Assembly (NCBI RefSeq): GCF_014489115.1
Contig: NZ_JACTAH010000001.1
Span: 806,001-870,000 of the forward strand
DNA: 64,000 bases
Direction: 5' to 3'
Source: Thauera sedimentorum
Lineage (GTDB): Bacteria > Pseudomonadota > Gammaproteobacteria > Burkholderiales > Rhodocyclaceae
This document shows, piece by piece, positions 9,492 through 19,185 of this stretch. Made by a program: the position numbers and the translations under genes. The notes beneath the pieces were generated by a model, which was not told where the DNA came from, searched no databases, and saw nothing but the letters and a program-made list of their open reading frames with translations. The first letter of the stretch is position 1. Every line of letters begins with the position of its first letter.

Positions 9492-10340
9492 ATGAACATC
9501 CGCAAATTGCTTGCTTCGAGCCTCGTCGCCACCGGTCTGGTGATGAGTTCCGCGGCGCAATCGGCAGTCCTCACCAACTGGTATCTCGATGCCGACGGTG
9601 CGGGTGGGGCCGGGAGCGCTACCAATATCATCAGCTTCCTCGACATCGTCGGCGGTGCTTACATCACGCTGACGCCTACCGGTGGACTCAGCTTCGATTT
9701 CGAGGAGTGGGGTGCAGTACGGTCCACATCCCACGACTTCGGCCTGAGCTACTCCGGTGACCAGACCGCTGAACTCGCCGCGCTGTTCGACGCCACTGGC
9801 AGCGGCACCTTCGGCGGTTCGGCCTCCTTCACGGGCGGCACCCTGCACCTGTATTCGATACCGCTCGGTCAGTGGGGCTCCACGACGGGAACCTTCGGTG
9901 TGGACGGCACGCCGATCGCGACCTTCGAGATCACTGGCGGCGGCCTGCAGGTCAATCCTGACGGCACCCCGATCGCCAACGGTCAGGTCGAACTGGTGGC
10001 GCGGGCCACTTCGATGGATAGCGGCTACTTCTTCTTCGATGCCGGGCTGACCCAGGACATGGCCGATCTGGTCAATGATCCGAACGGTCTGCTGTTCGGC
10101 TTCGCAACGGTGAACGCCAACCAGATCCCGACCGCCCAGCTCAACACGACCTTCGCCGACGAGGTCTTCGATTACTCGGGTCTTCCGGGTACCTGGGTGA
10201 ACGATCCGGCTGACGGTTCCTTCTTCGTCAGCAACAACGGCCAGTTCCGCCTGGCGGTGCCGGAGCCGGGAACGGTGGCGCTGATCGGTATCGGCCTGCT
10301 GGGCCTGGGTGTGGCACGTCGCAAGAAGGCTGCCGCCTGA
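9492..10340 (+). CDS. PEP-CTERM sorting domain-containing surface protein
   Basis: A 282-aa exported protein. The signal peptide covers residues 1-25 (MNIRKLLASSLVATGL then SSAAQSA). A Gly/Ser/Thr/Asp-rich beta-type body follows, with one segment near 50 repeating Gly-Gly turns. The C-terminus is the classic tripartite sorting signal: VPEPGTVALIGIG, a short hydrophobic helix and ARRKK. Exosortase (EpsH family, not in this window) would cut near PEP and attach the protein to the envelope or exopolysaccharide. The SD AGGAG precedes ATG 9492. It is expressed alone, from a sigma-54 promoter, and ends at a strong bidirectional terminator. The body has no domain I recognise. Confidence 0.92.
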   Translation: MNIRKLLASSLVATGLVMSSAAQSAVLTNWYLDADGAGGAGSATNIISFLDIVGGAYITLTPTGGLSFDFEEWGAVRSTSHDFGLSYSGDQTAELAALFDATGSGTFGGSASFTGGTLHLYSIPLGQWGSTTGTFGVDGTPIATFEITGGGLQVNPDGTPIANGQVELVARATSMDSGYFFFDAGLTQDMADLVNDPNGLLFGFATVNANQIPTAQLNTTFADEVFDYSGLPGTWVNDPADGSFFVSNNGQFRLAVPEPGTVALIGIGLLGLGVARRKKAAA

Positions 10341-10384
10341 CCGGAAGCCGACCAACTCGCCCCTCCGGGGGCGGGTGCAGGAAA

Positions 10385-10416
10385 GAGAAAAGGGAGCCGC
10401 GAGGCTCCCTTTTCTC
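10385..10416. terminator. Bidirectional intrinsic terminator between the PEP-CTERM gene and proB
   Basis: A perfect 14-bp stem (GAGAAAAGGGAGCC and its complement) with a GCGA tetraloop. The AAAA/TTTT runs inside the stem serve as U-tracts for either strand. It separates two convergent genes. Confidence 0.9.
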
Positions 10417-10463
10417 ATGCGCATTCCGGGGGGGCGTAGTCCGGTCCGGCGATGATGGGCGAT

Positions 10464-11579
10464 TCAGCGCACCACCATGTTGTTGCGATGGATCAGTTCC
10501 GGCTCGTCGATGTAACCGAGGGTTGCCTCGATCTCGCTGCTCGGCTTGCGCGCGATGCGGCGCGCCTCGGTGCTGTTGTAGTTGATCAGCCCGCGGCCCA
10601 GTTCCTCGCCGGCAGCATCGTGCAGCGATACCGCGGCACCCCGCTCGAAGTCGCCCCTGACCTCCAGCACGCCCACCGGCAACAGGCTGCGCCCGGCGCG
10701 TAGCGCCGCTGCCGCGCCTTCGTCAAGCACCAGGCTGCCGACCAGTTGCAGGTGGTCGGCCAGCCATTGCTTGCGCGCCTGCAACGGGGTGCTGCCGGCG
10801 TACAGCAGGGTGCCCAGGCCGTCGCCGGCCGCCAGGCGGAGCAGGGCGTCGGTTTCGTGGCCGCTGGCGATGCAGGTGTGTGCGCCGCTGCGCGCGGCGC
10901 GCTGGGCGGCGCGCACCTTGGTGATCATGCCGCCCTTGCTGATGCCGCTGCCGGCGCCGCCTGCCATGGCCTCGAAGCGGCGATCCTCGGCCTGGCCCTC
11001 GCTGATGAGCTCCGCGGCCGGGTCGCGACGCGGGTCGGCAGTGTACAGGCCCTTCTGGTCGGTGAGGATGATCAGTGCGTCGGCTTCGATCAGGTTGGCG
11101 ACCAGCGCGCCCAGGGTGTCGTTGTCGCCGAACTTGATCTCGTCGGTGACGATGGTGTCGTTCTCGTTGATGATCGGCACCACACCGAGGTCGAGCAGCG
11201 TATTCAGCGTGGATCGCGCGTTGAGATAGCGCTTGCGGTCGGCGAGGTCGTCGTGGGTCAGCAGGATCTGCGCGGTGTGCAGACCGTGGCGTGCGAAGAT
11301 TTCTTCGTAGGCCTCCACCAGACCCATCTGGCCGACCGCAGCGGCGGCCTGCAGGCGGTGCATCTCGTGCGGGCGCTTGGTCCATCCCAGGCGCTGCATG
11401 CCGGCGGCGATGGCGCCCGAGGACACCAGCGCCACGCGCTTGCCGGCGCTGCGCAATTGCGCGATCTGGCGGGCCCAGTCGGCCATCGCCTGCTTGTCGA
11501 GGCCGGCGCCGTTGTTGGTCACCAGCGCACTGCCGACCTTCACCACCAGCCGGCGGGCATCACGAATCTTCGCTCTCAT
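10464..11579 (-). CDS. proB: Glutamate 5-kinase
   Basis: A 371-aa ProB that phosphorylates L-glutamate in the first step of proline synthesis. The amino-acid-kinase domain (about 1-260) shows [26 protein letters not shown], the [18 protein letters not shown] active-site block and [12 protein letters not shown]. The C-terminal 100 residues form the PUA domain typical of long bacterial forms, so feedback inhibition by proline is expected from the family. It lies 14 bp after obgE in the rplU-rpmA-obgE-proB order common in beta-proteobacteria. proA is not in the window. Confidence 0.97.
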   Translation of the reverse strand: MRAKIRDARRLVVKVGSALVTNNGAGLDKQAMADWARQIAQLRSAGKRVALVSSGAIAAGMQRLGWTKRPHEMHRLQAAAAVGQMGLVEAYEEIFARHGLHTAQILLTHDDLADRKRYLNARSTLNTLLDLGVVPIINENDTIVTDEIKFGDNDTLGALVANLIEADALIILTDQKGLYTADPRRDPAAELISEGQAEDRRFEAMAGGAGSGISKGGMITKVRAAQRAARSGAHTCIASGHETDALLRLAAGDGLGTLLYAGSTPLQARKQWLADHLQLVGSLVLDEGAAAALRAGRSLLPVGVLEVRGDFERGAAVSLHDAAGEELGRGLINYNSTEARRIARKPSSEIEATLGYIDEPELIHRNNMVVR

Positions 11580-11593
11580 GGTTCGAACCGGAT

Positions 11594-12854
<1,261 letters not shown>

Positions 12855-12872
12855 CGGACCGGTAAACCGGGA

Positions 12873-13136
12873 TCAGGCAGCAGCGGGCACGATGGTGACG
12901 GTGCGGCGCCTTTGGGAACCCTTCACGGAGAACTGGACGGTGCCGTCCTTCAGCGCGAACAGGGTGTGGTCCTTGCCGATACCGACGTTCTCGCCCGGGT
13001 GGTACTGGGTGCCGCGCTGGCGAACGATGATGTTGCCTGCGAGGACCTGCTGACCGCCGTAGCGCTTGACGCCGAGTCGTTTGGATTCTGAGTCGCGACC
13101 GTTACGGGAACTGCCGCCAGCTTTTTTGTGTGCCAT
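12873..13136 (-). CDS. rpmA: 50S ribosomal protein L27
   Basis: An 87-aa L27. It starts [20 protein letters not shown] with the conserved basic N-terminus that reaches the peptidyl-transferase centre, followed by [10 protein letters not shown] and the [20 protein letters not shown] core. There is no N-terminal extension of the kind cleaved in Firmicutes. It lies 24 bp downstream of rplU on the same strand. Confidence 0.98.
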   Translation of the reverse strand: MAHKKAGGSSRNGRDSESKRLGVKRYGGQQVLAGNIIVRQRGTQYHPGENVGIGKDHTLFALKDGTVQFSVKGSQRRRTVTIVPAAA

Positions 13137-13160
13137 GACGAATTACCTCCTGGTCTTGAC

Positions 13161-13472
13161 TTAGGCCGAAATCGCTTCGATGCGGATTTCGGTGTAGTTC
13201 TGGCGATGGCCCTGGTGCTTCTGGTAGTGCTTGCGACGACGCATCTTGAAGATCTTGATCTTGTCGTGACGGCCGTGGGAAACCACAGAAGCCTTGACGG
13301 TAGCGCCGGAAACCACCGGGGTGCCGATCTTGACCGACTCGCCCTCGCCGACCATGAGAACCTGGTCGATGGTGATTTCGGAGCCCACGTCTGCCGGTAT
13401 CTGTTCTACCTTGATCTTTTCGCCGGTGGTGACGCGATACTGCTTGCCACCGGTTTTTATCACCGCGTACAT
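13161..13472 (-). CDS. rplU: 50S ribosomal protein L21
   Basis: A 103-aa L21, starting [14 protein letters not shown] and ending with the basic [20 protein letters not shown] segment that contacts 23S rRNA. The length equals the family norm. It is the first gene of the rplU-rpmA unit and has a near-consensus sigma-70 promoter 40 bp upstream. Confidence 0.98.
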   Translation of the reverse strand: MYAVIKTGGKQYRVTTGEKIKVEQIPADVGSEITIDQVLMVGEGESVKIGTPVVSGATVKASVVSHGRHDKIKIFKMRRRKHYQKHQGHRQNYTEIRIEAISA

Positions 13473-13511
13473 GGTGTTGCTCCAGTTGATAGGTGTTGCG
13501 AAGAATCGCGC

Positions 13512-13540
13512 ACTTTAGTGAAAAAAGCCTTATCGGTCAA
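13512..13540 (-). promoter_or_regulatory. Sigma-70 promoter of rplU-rpmA
   Basis: On the minus strand TTGACC (13540-13535), a 17-bp spacer and TAAAGT (13517-13512). The predicted start is near 13505, giving a leader of about 33 bases. Confidence 0.75.
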
Positions 13541-13551
13541 TAGCGAGGCGC

Positions 13552-15261
13552 CTACCCGAGGTCGGCCTCGTTGTCCAGGGTGGGCAGCAGGGCGTCCAGG
13601 GCCTGCTGCTCGGTGCGGAACTCGCTTTCGGGAGAAAGACGCTCCCACAGACCGTCGCGTTCCATCGCGTCTATCACCTGCTTCTTCAAGCCGCAGAAGG
13701 CCATGCGCTGGCGCTGGGTGCGCAGGCGCTCGACCAGACCGTTGAGCGTATGCAGGCCGGTGGCGTCGATGTCGTTGATGCCCGCGCCGGACACCAGCAC
13801 CACGCGCACATCTTCCTGGGCGCGGACCGCACGCAGCATGCCCTCCTCGAAGGTCGCAGCGGTCACGAAGGTGAGCGGGCTGTCGAAGCGCAGGATGACG
13901 AGCCGGGGGTGAGGGTGTTCCAGCCCGAAGCGCTCGAGGTCGCGGTAGGTGCCGTCCGGATGCAGGCCCAGCAAGGCGATGCGGGGCTTCATGCCGCGGT
14001 AGAGCATCAGCGCGAGCGAGAGCAGCAGGCCGGTGAGGATGCCGTTCTGGATGTTGGGCGCGAAGGCCAGGGTGGAGACGAAGGTGAGCACCGCCGCCAG
14101 GCCGTCGTTGCGATTGGCCCGCCAGGCACGCGACAGCGCGCCGAAGTCGATCAGGTTGGCGACCGCCTGCAGGATCACCGCCGCCAGCACCGGCACCGGC
14201 AGGTGCCACAGCAGGGGCGTGAAGTAGAGCAGGGCGAGCAGCACCAGTGCGGCGGTGATCAGCGAGGAGAGCCCGGTCTGCGCGCCGCTGGCGTGGTTGA
14301 GTGCGGAGCGCGAGAACGAGGCGCTGACCGGCATCGAGCCGCAGGCCGCGGCGGCGATCTTTGCCAGGCCCTGGCCGATCAGTTCCTGGTTCTGCCGCCA
14401 GGGCTGGCGCGTCCTGCCCGAGATCAGCCGGGCACTGGAGGTGACCTCCATGAAGCTCACCAGCGCGATCACGAAGGCGGCAGGGAGCAGGGTGACCGCG
14501 GCACCGAGGTCCACCTCGGGCACGGCCAGGGTCGGCAGCCCCGCCGGAATCGCGCCGACCACCCGTCCGCCACCTGCCTCGAAGCCGATCAGCGCGGAAA
14601 GCGCCGTGGCTGCGGCAACCACCAGCAGCACGCCGGGCAGGCGCGGCAGCAGGCGGCGCAGCGCGACGAGCGTGGCCAGCGCACCCAGGCCGAAGGCGGC
14701 GGAGGGCAGGTGCAGGGCGTCGAGCCGCGCAAGCGCGCCCGCGAGGTCGGTCAGGAACTGGTCGCTGCGCGCCATCGACAGGCCGATCAGGGGTGGCAGC
14801 TGCGAGAGGCAGATGATCAGCGCGGCGGCATTGACGAAGCCCATCAGTACCGGATGCGAGAGCAGGTTGAGCAGCCAGCCCAGGCGCAGCCCGCCGAGGG
14901 CAAGCTGGATCAGCCCGGAGAGCAGCGCCAGCAGGATGGCCAGGGCGACGAACTCCGGGGTCTCGGGGCGCGCCAGGGGCAGCAGGCTGGCGCCGGTGAG
15001 CAAGGCGGTGAGCGCCACCGGGCCGGTGGACAGCTGTCCGCAGGAGCCGAACAGCGCGCCCACCACCGCGGGCAGCAGCGCGGCGTACAGGCCGATGTAG
15101 GGTGGCAGCGAACCGAGTTGGGCGTAGGCCAGCGATTGCGGCACCATCACCAGCGCCACCGTGACGCCGGCGATCAGGTCGCCGCGCAAGGTCGCGCCCG
15201 ACCACTGGCGGGGCCAGGCGAGGAAGGGCAGCAGGCGTTCGAGCAGCGGGACGGGGCGCAT
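13552..15261 (-). CDS. SulP family anion (sulfate) permease with STAS domain
   Basis: A 569-aa SLC26/SulP transporter. The family signature lies near the N-terminus (GVTVALVMVPQSLAYAQLGSLPPYIGLYAA), with about 12-14 helices to residue 430. The conserved PVSASFSRSALNHASGAQT and FTPLLWHLPVPVLAAVIL motifs are present. A C-terminal STAS domain follows (about 445-555, with SGAGINDIDATGLHTL). SulP proteins carry sulfate, bicarbonate or other anions; the substrate cannot be read from the sequence. It stands alone, upstream of rplU on the same strand and separated by the rplU promoter. Confidence 0.92.
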   Translation of the reverse strand: MRPVPLLERLLPFLAWPRQWSGATLRGDLIAGVTVALVMVPQSLAYAQLGSLPPYIGLYAALLPAVVGALFGSCGQLSTGPVALTALLTGASLLPLARPETPEFVALAILLALLSGLIQLALGGLRLGWLLNLLSHPVLMGFVNAAALIICLSQLPPLIGLSMARSDQFLTDLAGALARLDALHLPSAAFGLGALATLVALRRLLPRLPGVLLVVAAATALSALIGFEAGGGRVVGAIPAGLPTLAVPEVDLGAAVTLLPAAFVIALVSFMEVTSSARLISGRTRQPWRQNQELIGQGLAKIAAAACGSMPVSASFSRSALNHASGAQTGLSSLITAALVLLALLYFTPLLWHLPVPVLAAVILQAVANLIDFGALSRAWRANRNDGLAAVLTFVSTLAFAPNIQNGILTGLLLSLALMLYRGMKPRIALLGLHPDGTYRDLERFGLEHPHPRLVILRFDSPLTFVTAATFEEGMLRAVRAQEDVRVVLVSGAGINDIDATGLHTLNGLVERLRTQRQRMAFCGLKKQVIDAMERDGLWERLSPESEFRTEQQALDALLPTLDNEADLG

Positions 15262-15322
15262 GGGCTGCGGCGTGCGGCCAGAAGGAAAGTGCGGAATGTT
15301 AGCAAACCCTGTTGTGCGCGTC

Positions 15323-15395
15323 CGTGGGAGCGGCCTTGGCCGCGATGCAGCCTATGGGAAACCACCGCCGCATCGCGGCCAAGGCCGCTCCTACG
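15323..15395. repeat. REP-like palindromic repeat, copy 2
   Basis: Near-perfect inverted arms: GGAGCGGCCTTGGCCGCGAT, a spacer of about 22 bases, and the complementary ATCGCGGCCAAGGCCGCTCC arm. It lies between the sulP start and the hydroxypyruvate isomerase gene, which are divergent. Confidence 0.93.
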
Positions 15396-15449
15396 CATTC
15401 TTGGCGCAGAATCATGGCTTCGTCGAACCACGCAGCCGAGATCCGCGCC

Positions 15450-16226
15450 ATGCCCCGTTTCAGCGCCAACCTGTCCTTCCTCTACCAGGAACTGCCCTTT
15501 CTCGAGCGCTTCGCCGCGGCCGCGCGCAGCGGCTTTCGCGGCGTCGAGTTCCACTTCCCCTATGAATGGCCCGCCGACCAGGTGGCGCGCGCGGCGCGCG
15601 AGGCCGGCGTCGAGGTGGTGCTGTTCAACTTTCCGGCTGGCGACTGGGCGGCCGGCGAGCGCGGCCTGGGCTGTCTGCCCGGGCGGGTGGCGGAATTCCG
15701 TGCCGGCGTGGCGCGCGCGCTCGACTACGCACGCGTGCTCGGCTGCCGGCAGCTCAACTGCCTGGCCGGCATCGCACCGGCCGAGGCCGCGGCCGGCGAG
15801 CTGTTCGATACCTTGGCCGACAACCTGCGCCATGCCGCCGATGCGGCCGCGGCGCACGGCATCCGCGTGCTCGCCGAGCCGCTCAATACGGTGGATACGC
15901 CGGGCTTTTTCCTCAAGCACACGGCGCAGGCGGCGACGCTGATGGAAGCGGTCGGGCGCGACAATGCCTTCATCCAGTACGACATCTATCACGCCCAGGT
16001 CATGGAAGGCGACCTCGCGCGCACGCTCGCCCGCCACCTGCCGCGCTTCGGCCACATCCAGTTTGCCGACAACCCCGGGCGCGGCGAGCCGGGCAGCGGC
16101 GAGATCAACTTCCCCTGGCTGTTCGCCGAGATCGACCGCCTGGGTTATGCCGGATGGGTCGGTGCCGAGTACCGCCCGCGCGGCGCGGACACCGAATCCG
16201 GGCTGGGCTGGCTGCAGGGGTGGTGA
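15450..16226 (+). CDS. hyi: Hydroxypyruvate isomerase
   Basis: A 258-aa TIM-barrel enzyme of the AP-endonuclease-2-like family. It interconverts hydroxypyruvate and tartronate semialdehyde in glyoxylate/glycolate metabolism. Visible family motifs are the start MPRFSANLSFLYQELPF, the metal-ligand region AEPLNTVDTPGFFL, YDIYHAQVMEGDLARTL, HIQFADNPGRGEPGSGEINF and GAEYRP. I chose ATG 15450 because MPRFSANLS is the usual family N-terminus and gives the usual 258-aa length; an ATG 36 bases upstream is in frame. Neither has a strong SD. It lies upstream of glcDEF, separated by a REP-like repeat, which fits a glycolate-use locus. Confidence 0.9.
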   Translation: MPRFSANLSFLYQELPFLERFAAAARSGFRGVEFHFPYEWPADQVARAAREAGVEVVLFNFPAGDWAAGERGLGCLPGRVAEFRAGVARALDYARVLGCRQLNCLAGIAPAEAAAGELFDTLADNLRHAADAAAAHGIRVLAEPLNTVDTPGFFLKHTAQAATLMEAVGRDNAFIQYDIYHAQVMEGDLARTLARHLPRFGHIQFADNPGRGEPGSGEINFPWLFAEIDRLGYAGWVGAEYRPRGADTESGLGWLQGW

Positions 16227-16296
16227 AGGCGCGCCGTGCATGGTGGATTGCCCCAATGGCCGGTGCTGGTGAGCGCGCGTAGCATCGCTGCGCAGT

Positions 16297-16371
16297 TGTA
16301 GGAGCGGCCTTGGCCGCGATGCGGCGGTACGGAACCGAGCGCGATGATCGCGGCCAAGGCCGCTCCTGCAG
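16297..16371. repeat. REP-like palindromic repeat, copy 3
   Basis: Complete copy with both arms (GTAGGAGCGGCCTTGGCCGC and complement) between hyi and glcD, 46 bp before the glcD ATG. It could form a transcript hairpin between the two genes. Confidence 0.93.
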
Positions 16372-16416
16372 GAATGAACGGACCGCCCGGAGGCGGTCGC
16401 AACTGGATCGAGAACC

Positions 16417-17937
16417 ATGTCGGAAACCCAAGTCCTGCCCGACGAGCCGCTCGCCTCCGAGCGCGAAGCCGATTTTTCCGCGGTGGACAAGGCGCGGCTG
16501 ATCGAGGCGCTGGCGCGTGTGCTGCCGGTGGGCGCGCTGATGTACGACCCGGAGGACCTGCGTCCCTACGAGTGCGACGGCCTCACCGCCTACCGCGCAG
16601 TGCCGCTGGCGGTGGCCCTGCCGGTCACCGAGGAGCAGGTGGTGGCGGTGCTGCGCGCCTGTCACCAGATGGGCGTACCGGTGGTGGCACGCGGGGCGGG
16701 TACCGGGCTGTCGGGCGGGGCGCTGCCGCACACCCGCGGCGTGCTGCTGTCGCTCGCGCGCTTCAACCGCATCCTGCATCTGGACCCGCATTCGCGTACC
16801 GCGGTGGTGCAGCCCGGCGTGCGCAACCTGGCGATTTCGGAAGCCGCCGCACCGCACGGCCTGTACTACGCGCCCGACCCCTCGTCGCAGATCGCCTGCA
16901 CCATCGGCGGCAACGTGGCGGAGAACGCCGGCGGCGTGCATTGCCTGAAATACGGCCTCACCGTGCATAACCTGCTGCGGGTGCGCGGGGTGAGCATCGA
17001 GGGCGAGATCGTCGAGATCGGCAGCCACGCGCTGGACAGCCCGGGCTACGACCTGCTCGCGCTGATGACCGGCTCCGAGGGCATGCTGGCGGTGGTCACC
17101 GAGGTCACGGTGAAGCTGACTCCGAAGCCGGTGCTCGCACAATGCGTGCTGGCGGCCTTCGACGACGTGCTCAAGGCGGGCGACGCGGTGGCGGCGATCA
17201 TCGCCGCCGGCATCATTCCGGCGGGCCTGGAGATGATGGACCAGCCGGCTACCGCCGCGGTCGAGCAGTTCGTGCATGCCGGTTATCCGCTGGACGCCAA
17301 GGCCATCCTGCTGTGCGAGTCCGACGGCACGCCCGAGGAAGTGGCCGAGGAGATCGCGCGGGTGCGCGCGGTACTCGAGCAGGCCGGCGCCACCGAGATC
17401 CGCGTCTCCAGCTCGGAAGCCGAGCGCCTGAAGTTCTGGGCCGGACGCAAGGCGGCCTTCCCGGCCGCGGGGCGGATCTCGCCCGACTACCTGTGCATGG
17501 ACGGCACCATCCCGCGCCGCCGCCTGGGCGAGATGCTGGAAGCCATCCAGGCCATGGAAGGCAAGTACGGCCTGCGCTGCATCAACGTGTTCCACGCCGG
17601 CGACGGCAACCTGCATCCGCTGATCCTGTTCGATGCCAACCAGCCCGGCGAGCTCGAACGTGCCGAGCACTTCGGCGCGGAGATCCTCGAGCTGTCGGTG
17701 ACCCTGGGCGGCACGATCACCGGCGAGCACGGGGTGGGCATCGAGAAGATCGGCCAGATGTGCTCGCAGTTCGCCACTGCCGAGATCGCCCAGTTCTTCC
17801 GCGTCAAGGCGGCCTTCGATCCGCCCGGGCTGCTCAATCCGGGCAAGGCCATCCCGACGCTGAACCGCTGTGCCGAATACGGGCGCATGCACGTCAAGGA
17901 AGGCCACGTCCCGTACCCGGACATTCCGCGTTTCTGA
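16417..17937 (+). CDS. glcD: Glycolate oxidase, FAD-linked subunit GlcD
   Basis: A 506-aa FAD-linked oxidase subunit that oxidises glycolate (or D-lactate) to glyoxylate (or pyruvate). The FAD_binding_4 domain (about 55-195) contains VPVVARGAGTGLSGGALP and CTIGGNVAENAGGVHCLKYG. The C-terminal FAD-oxidase domain has NVFHAGDGNLHPLILFD and GEHGVGIEKIGQM. Length and motifs match GlcD better than Dld. It is first of a D-x-E-F cluster, where x is a 43-aa microprotein. No GlcC-type regulator is adjacent. Confidence 0.95.
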   Translation: MSETQVLPDEPLASEREADFSAVDKARLIEALARVLPVGALMYDPEDLRPYECDGLTAYRAVPLAVALPVTEEQVVAVLRACHQMGVPVVARGAGTGLSGGALPHTRGVLLSLARFNRILHLDPHSRTAVVQPGVRNLAISEAAAPHGLYYAPDPSSQIACTIGGNVAENAGGVHCLKYGLTVHNLLRVRGVSIEGEIVEIGSHALDSPGYDLLALMTGSEGMLAVVTEVTVKLTPKPVLAQCVLAAFDDVLKAGDAVAAIIAAGIIPAGLEMMDQPATAAVEQFVHAGYPLDAKAILLCESDGTPEEVAEEIARVRAVLEQAGATEIRVSSSEAERLKFWAGRKAAFPAAGRISPDYLCMDGTIPRRRLGEMLEAIQAMEGKYGLRCINVFHAGDGNLHPLILFDANQPGELERAEHFGAEILELSVTLGGTITGEHGVGIEKIGQMCSQFATAEIAQFFRVKAAFDPPGLLNPGKAIPTLNRCAEYGRMHVKEGHVPYPDIPRF

Positions 17938-17972
17938 GCGGGCGCCACACGGCTCCCGTGTCCGCCGAAACG

Positions 17973-18104
17973 ATGAACAAGGCCTGGATCCAGTTCCTGC
18001 TGGTCGCGGTGCCGGTGCTCTCGCTGGTGGGCGCCTGGCTCGCCCTGCGCGTGGTCTCGCGGCGGCACACATCGAACATCCGAAAGAAGGCATCTGAGAA
18101 ATGA
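17973..18104 (+). CDS. 43-aa single-helix membrane microprotein inside the glc operon
   Basis: An ATG at 17973 opens a 43-codon frame lying between glcD and glcE and ending in an ATGA overlap with glcE. The product is a short polar N-terminus (MNKAWIQ), one hydrophobic helix of about 20 residues (FLLVAVPVLSLVGAWLALRV) and a basic tail (SRRHTSNIRKKASEK), so an N-out/C-in topology is likely. Most of its codons end in G or C, as in neighbouring genes, which supports real coding. The SD is weak, and an in-frame GTG 14 bases upstream is an alternative start. I recognise no family. A role in anchoring the glycolate oxidase complex to the membrane is only an inference. Confidence 0.6.
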   Translation: MNKAWIQFLLVAVPVLSLVGAWLALRVVSRRHTSNIRKKASEK

Positions 18105-19183
18105 GCGACAGTCTCGACACCATCCTGACCGAGTGGTCCGAGCGCATCCGCGCCGCGGCGGCCGACGGCACCGCGCTGCAGCTGCGCGGTGGCGGCACCA
18201 AGGACTTCTACGGGCGCAGCCCGCGCGGCGAGCGCTTCGACACCACCGCCTACCGCGGCATCGTCAGCTACGAACCCACCGAGCTGGTGGTCACCGTGCG
18301 CGCCGGCACGCCGCTGGCCGAGCTTGAGGCCGAACTCGCCACGCGTGGGCAGATGCTCGCCTTCGAACCGCCGCATTTCGGCAGCGGCGCGACCGTGGGC
18401 GGTGCGGTATGCGCTGGCCTATCCGGGCCGCGCCGTGCCGCGGTCGGCGCACTGCGCGACTTCGTGCTCGGCGTGAAACTGGTGGACGGCCGCGGCGAGC
18501 TGCTGCGCTTCGGCGGCCAGGTGATGAAGAACGTCGCCGGCTATGACGTCTCGCGCCTGGTGGCCGGCAGCCTGGGCACGCTGGGCGTGCTGGCCGAGGT
18601 CTCGCTCAAGGTGTTGCCGCGCCCGGTGGCCGAAGCCTCGCTGCGCTTTGCGATGAACGAGATGGAGGCGATCGACCGCCTCAACGCCTGGGGCGGCCAG
18701 CCGCTGCCGATCTCGGCTTCCGCCTGGGCGGACGGCGTTCTGACCCTGCGCCTGTCCGGCGCCGAGGCCGCGGTGCAGGCCGCGCTCGCCTCCCTGGGTG
18801 GCGAGCGCGTGGGCGAGGACGAAGCCGCCGCCTTCTGGCAGGGGGTGCGCGAGCAGAGCCTGCCGTGGTTCGGCGCCGATGTGGCCGGCGGTGCGCTGTG
18901 GCGCCTGTCCATGCCCAGCGCCGCCGCACCGCTCAAACTGGCCGGCGAACAGTTCGTCGAATGGGGCGGCGCGCAGCGCTGGCTGCGCACCGGCGAGACG
19001 GCCGAGCGCATCCGCGAGCGCGCGGTGCAACTGGGCGGTCATGCCACGCTGTTCCGCGGCGACCACGCCGGCGCGGTCTTCCACCCGCTGCCCGCGCCGC
19101 TGCTGACCATCCATCGCCGACTCAAGAACGCATTCGATCCGGCCGGCATCTTCAACCCCGGTCGCCTCTACCAGGAACTCTGA
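18101..19183 (+). CDS. glcE: Glycolate oxidase subunit GlcE
   Basis: A 360-aa FAD-binding subunit of glycolate oxidase. The N-terminal half is a FAD_binding_4 domain with LRGGGTKDFYGRSPRGERFD, LVVTVRAGTPLAELEAEL and GGQVMKNVAGYDVSRLVAGS. The C-terminal part is the short, divergent GlcE cap ending in AFDPAGIFNPGRLYQEL. Its ATG overlaps the stop of the 43-aa microprotein by four bases (ATGA), and glcF starts two bases after its stop. Confidence 0.95.
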   Translation: MSDSLDTILTEWSERIRAAAADGTALQLRGGGTKDFYGRSPRGERFDTTAYRGIVSYEPTELVVTVRAGTPLAELEAELATRGQMLAFEPPHFGSGATVGGAVCAGLSGPRRAAVGALRDFVLGVKLVDGRGELLRFGGQVMKNVAGYDVSRLVAGSLGTLGVLAEVSLKVLPRPVAEASLRFAMNEMEAIDRLNAWGGQPLPISASAWADGVLTLRLSGAEAAVQAALASLGGERVGEDEAAAFWQGVREQSLPWFGADVAGGALWRLSMPSAAAPLKLAGEQFVEWGGAQRWLRTGETAERIRERAVQLGGHATLFRGDHAGAVFHPLPAPLLTIHRRLKNAFDPAGIFNPGRLYQEL

Positions 19184-19185
19184 CC

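Noticed and set aside
15312..15449. An earlier start for hydroxypyruvate isomerase
   Set aside because: It would run through REP-like repeat copy 2; MPRFSANLS at 15450 is the family N-terminus and gives the normal length.
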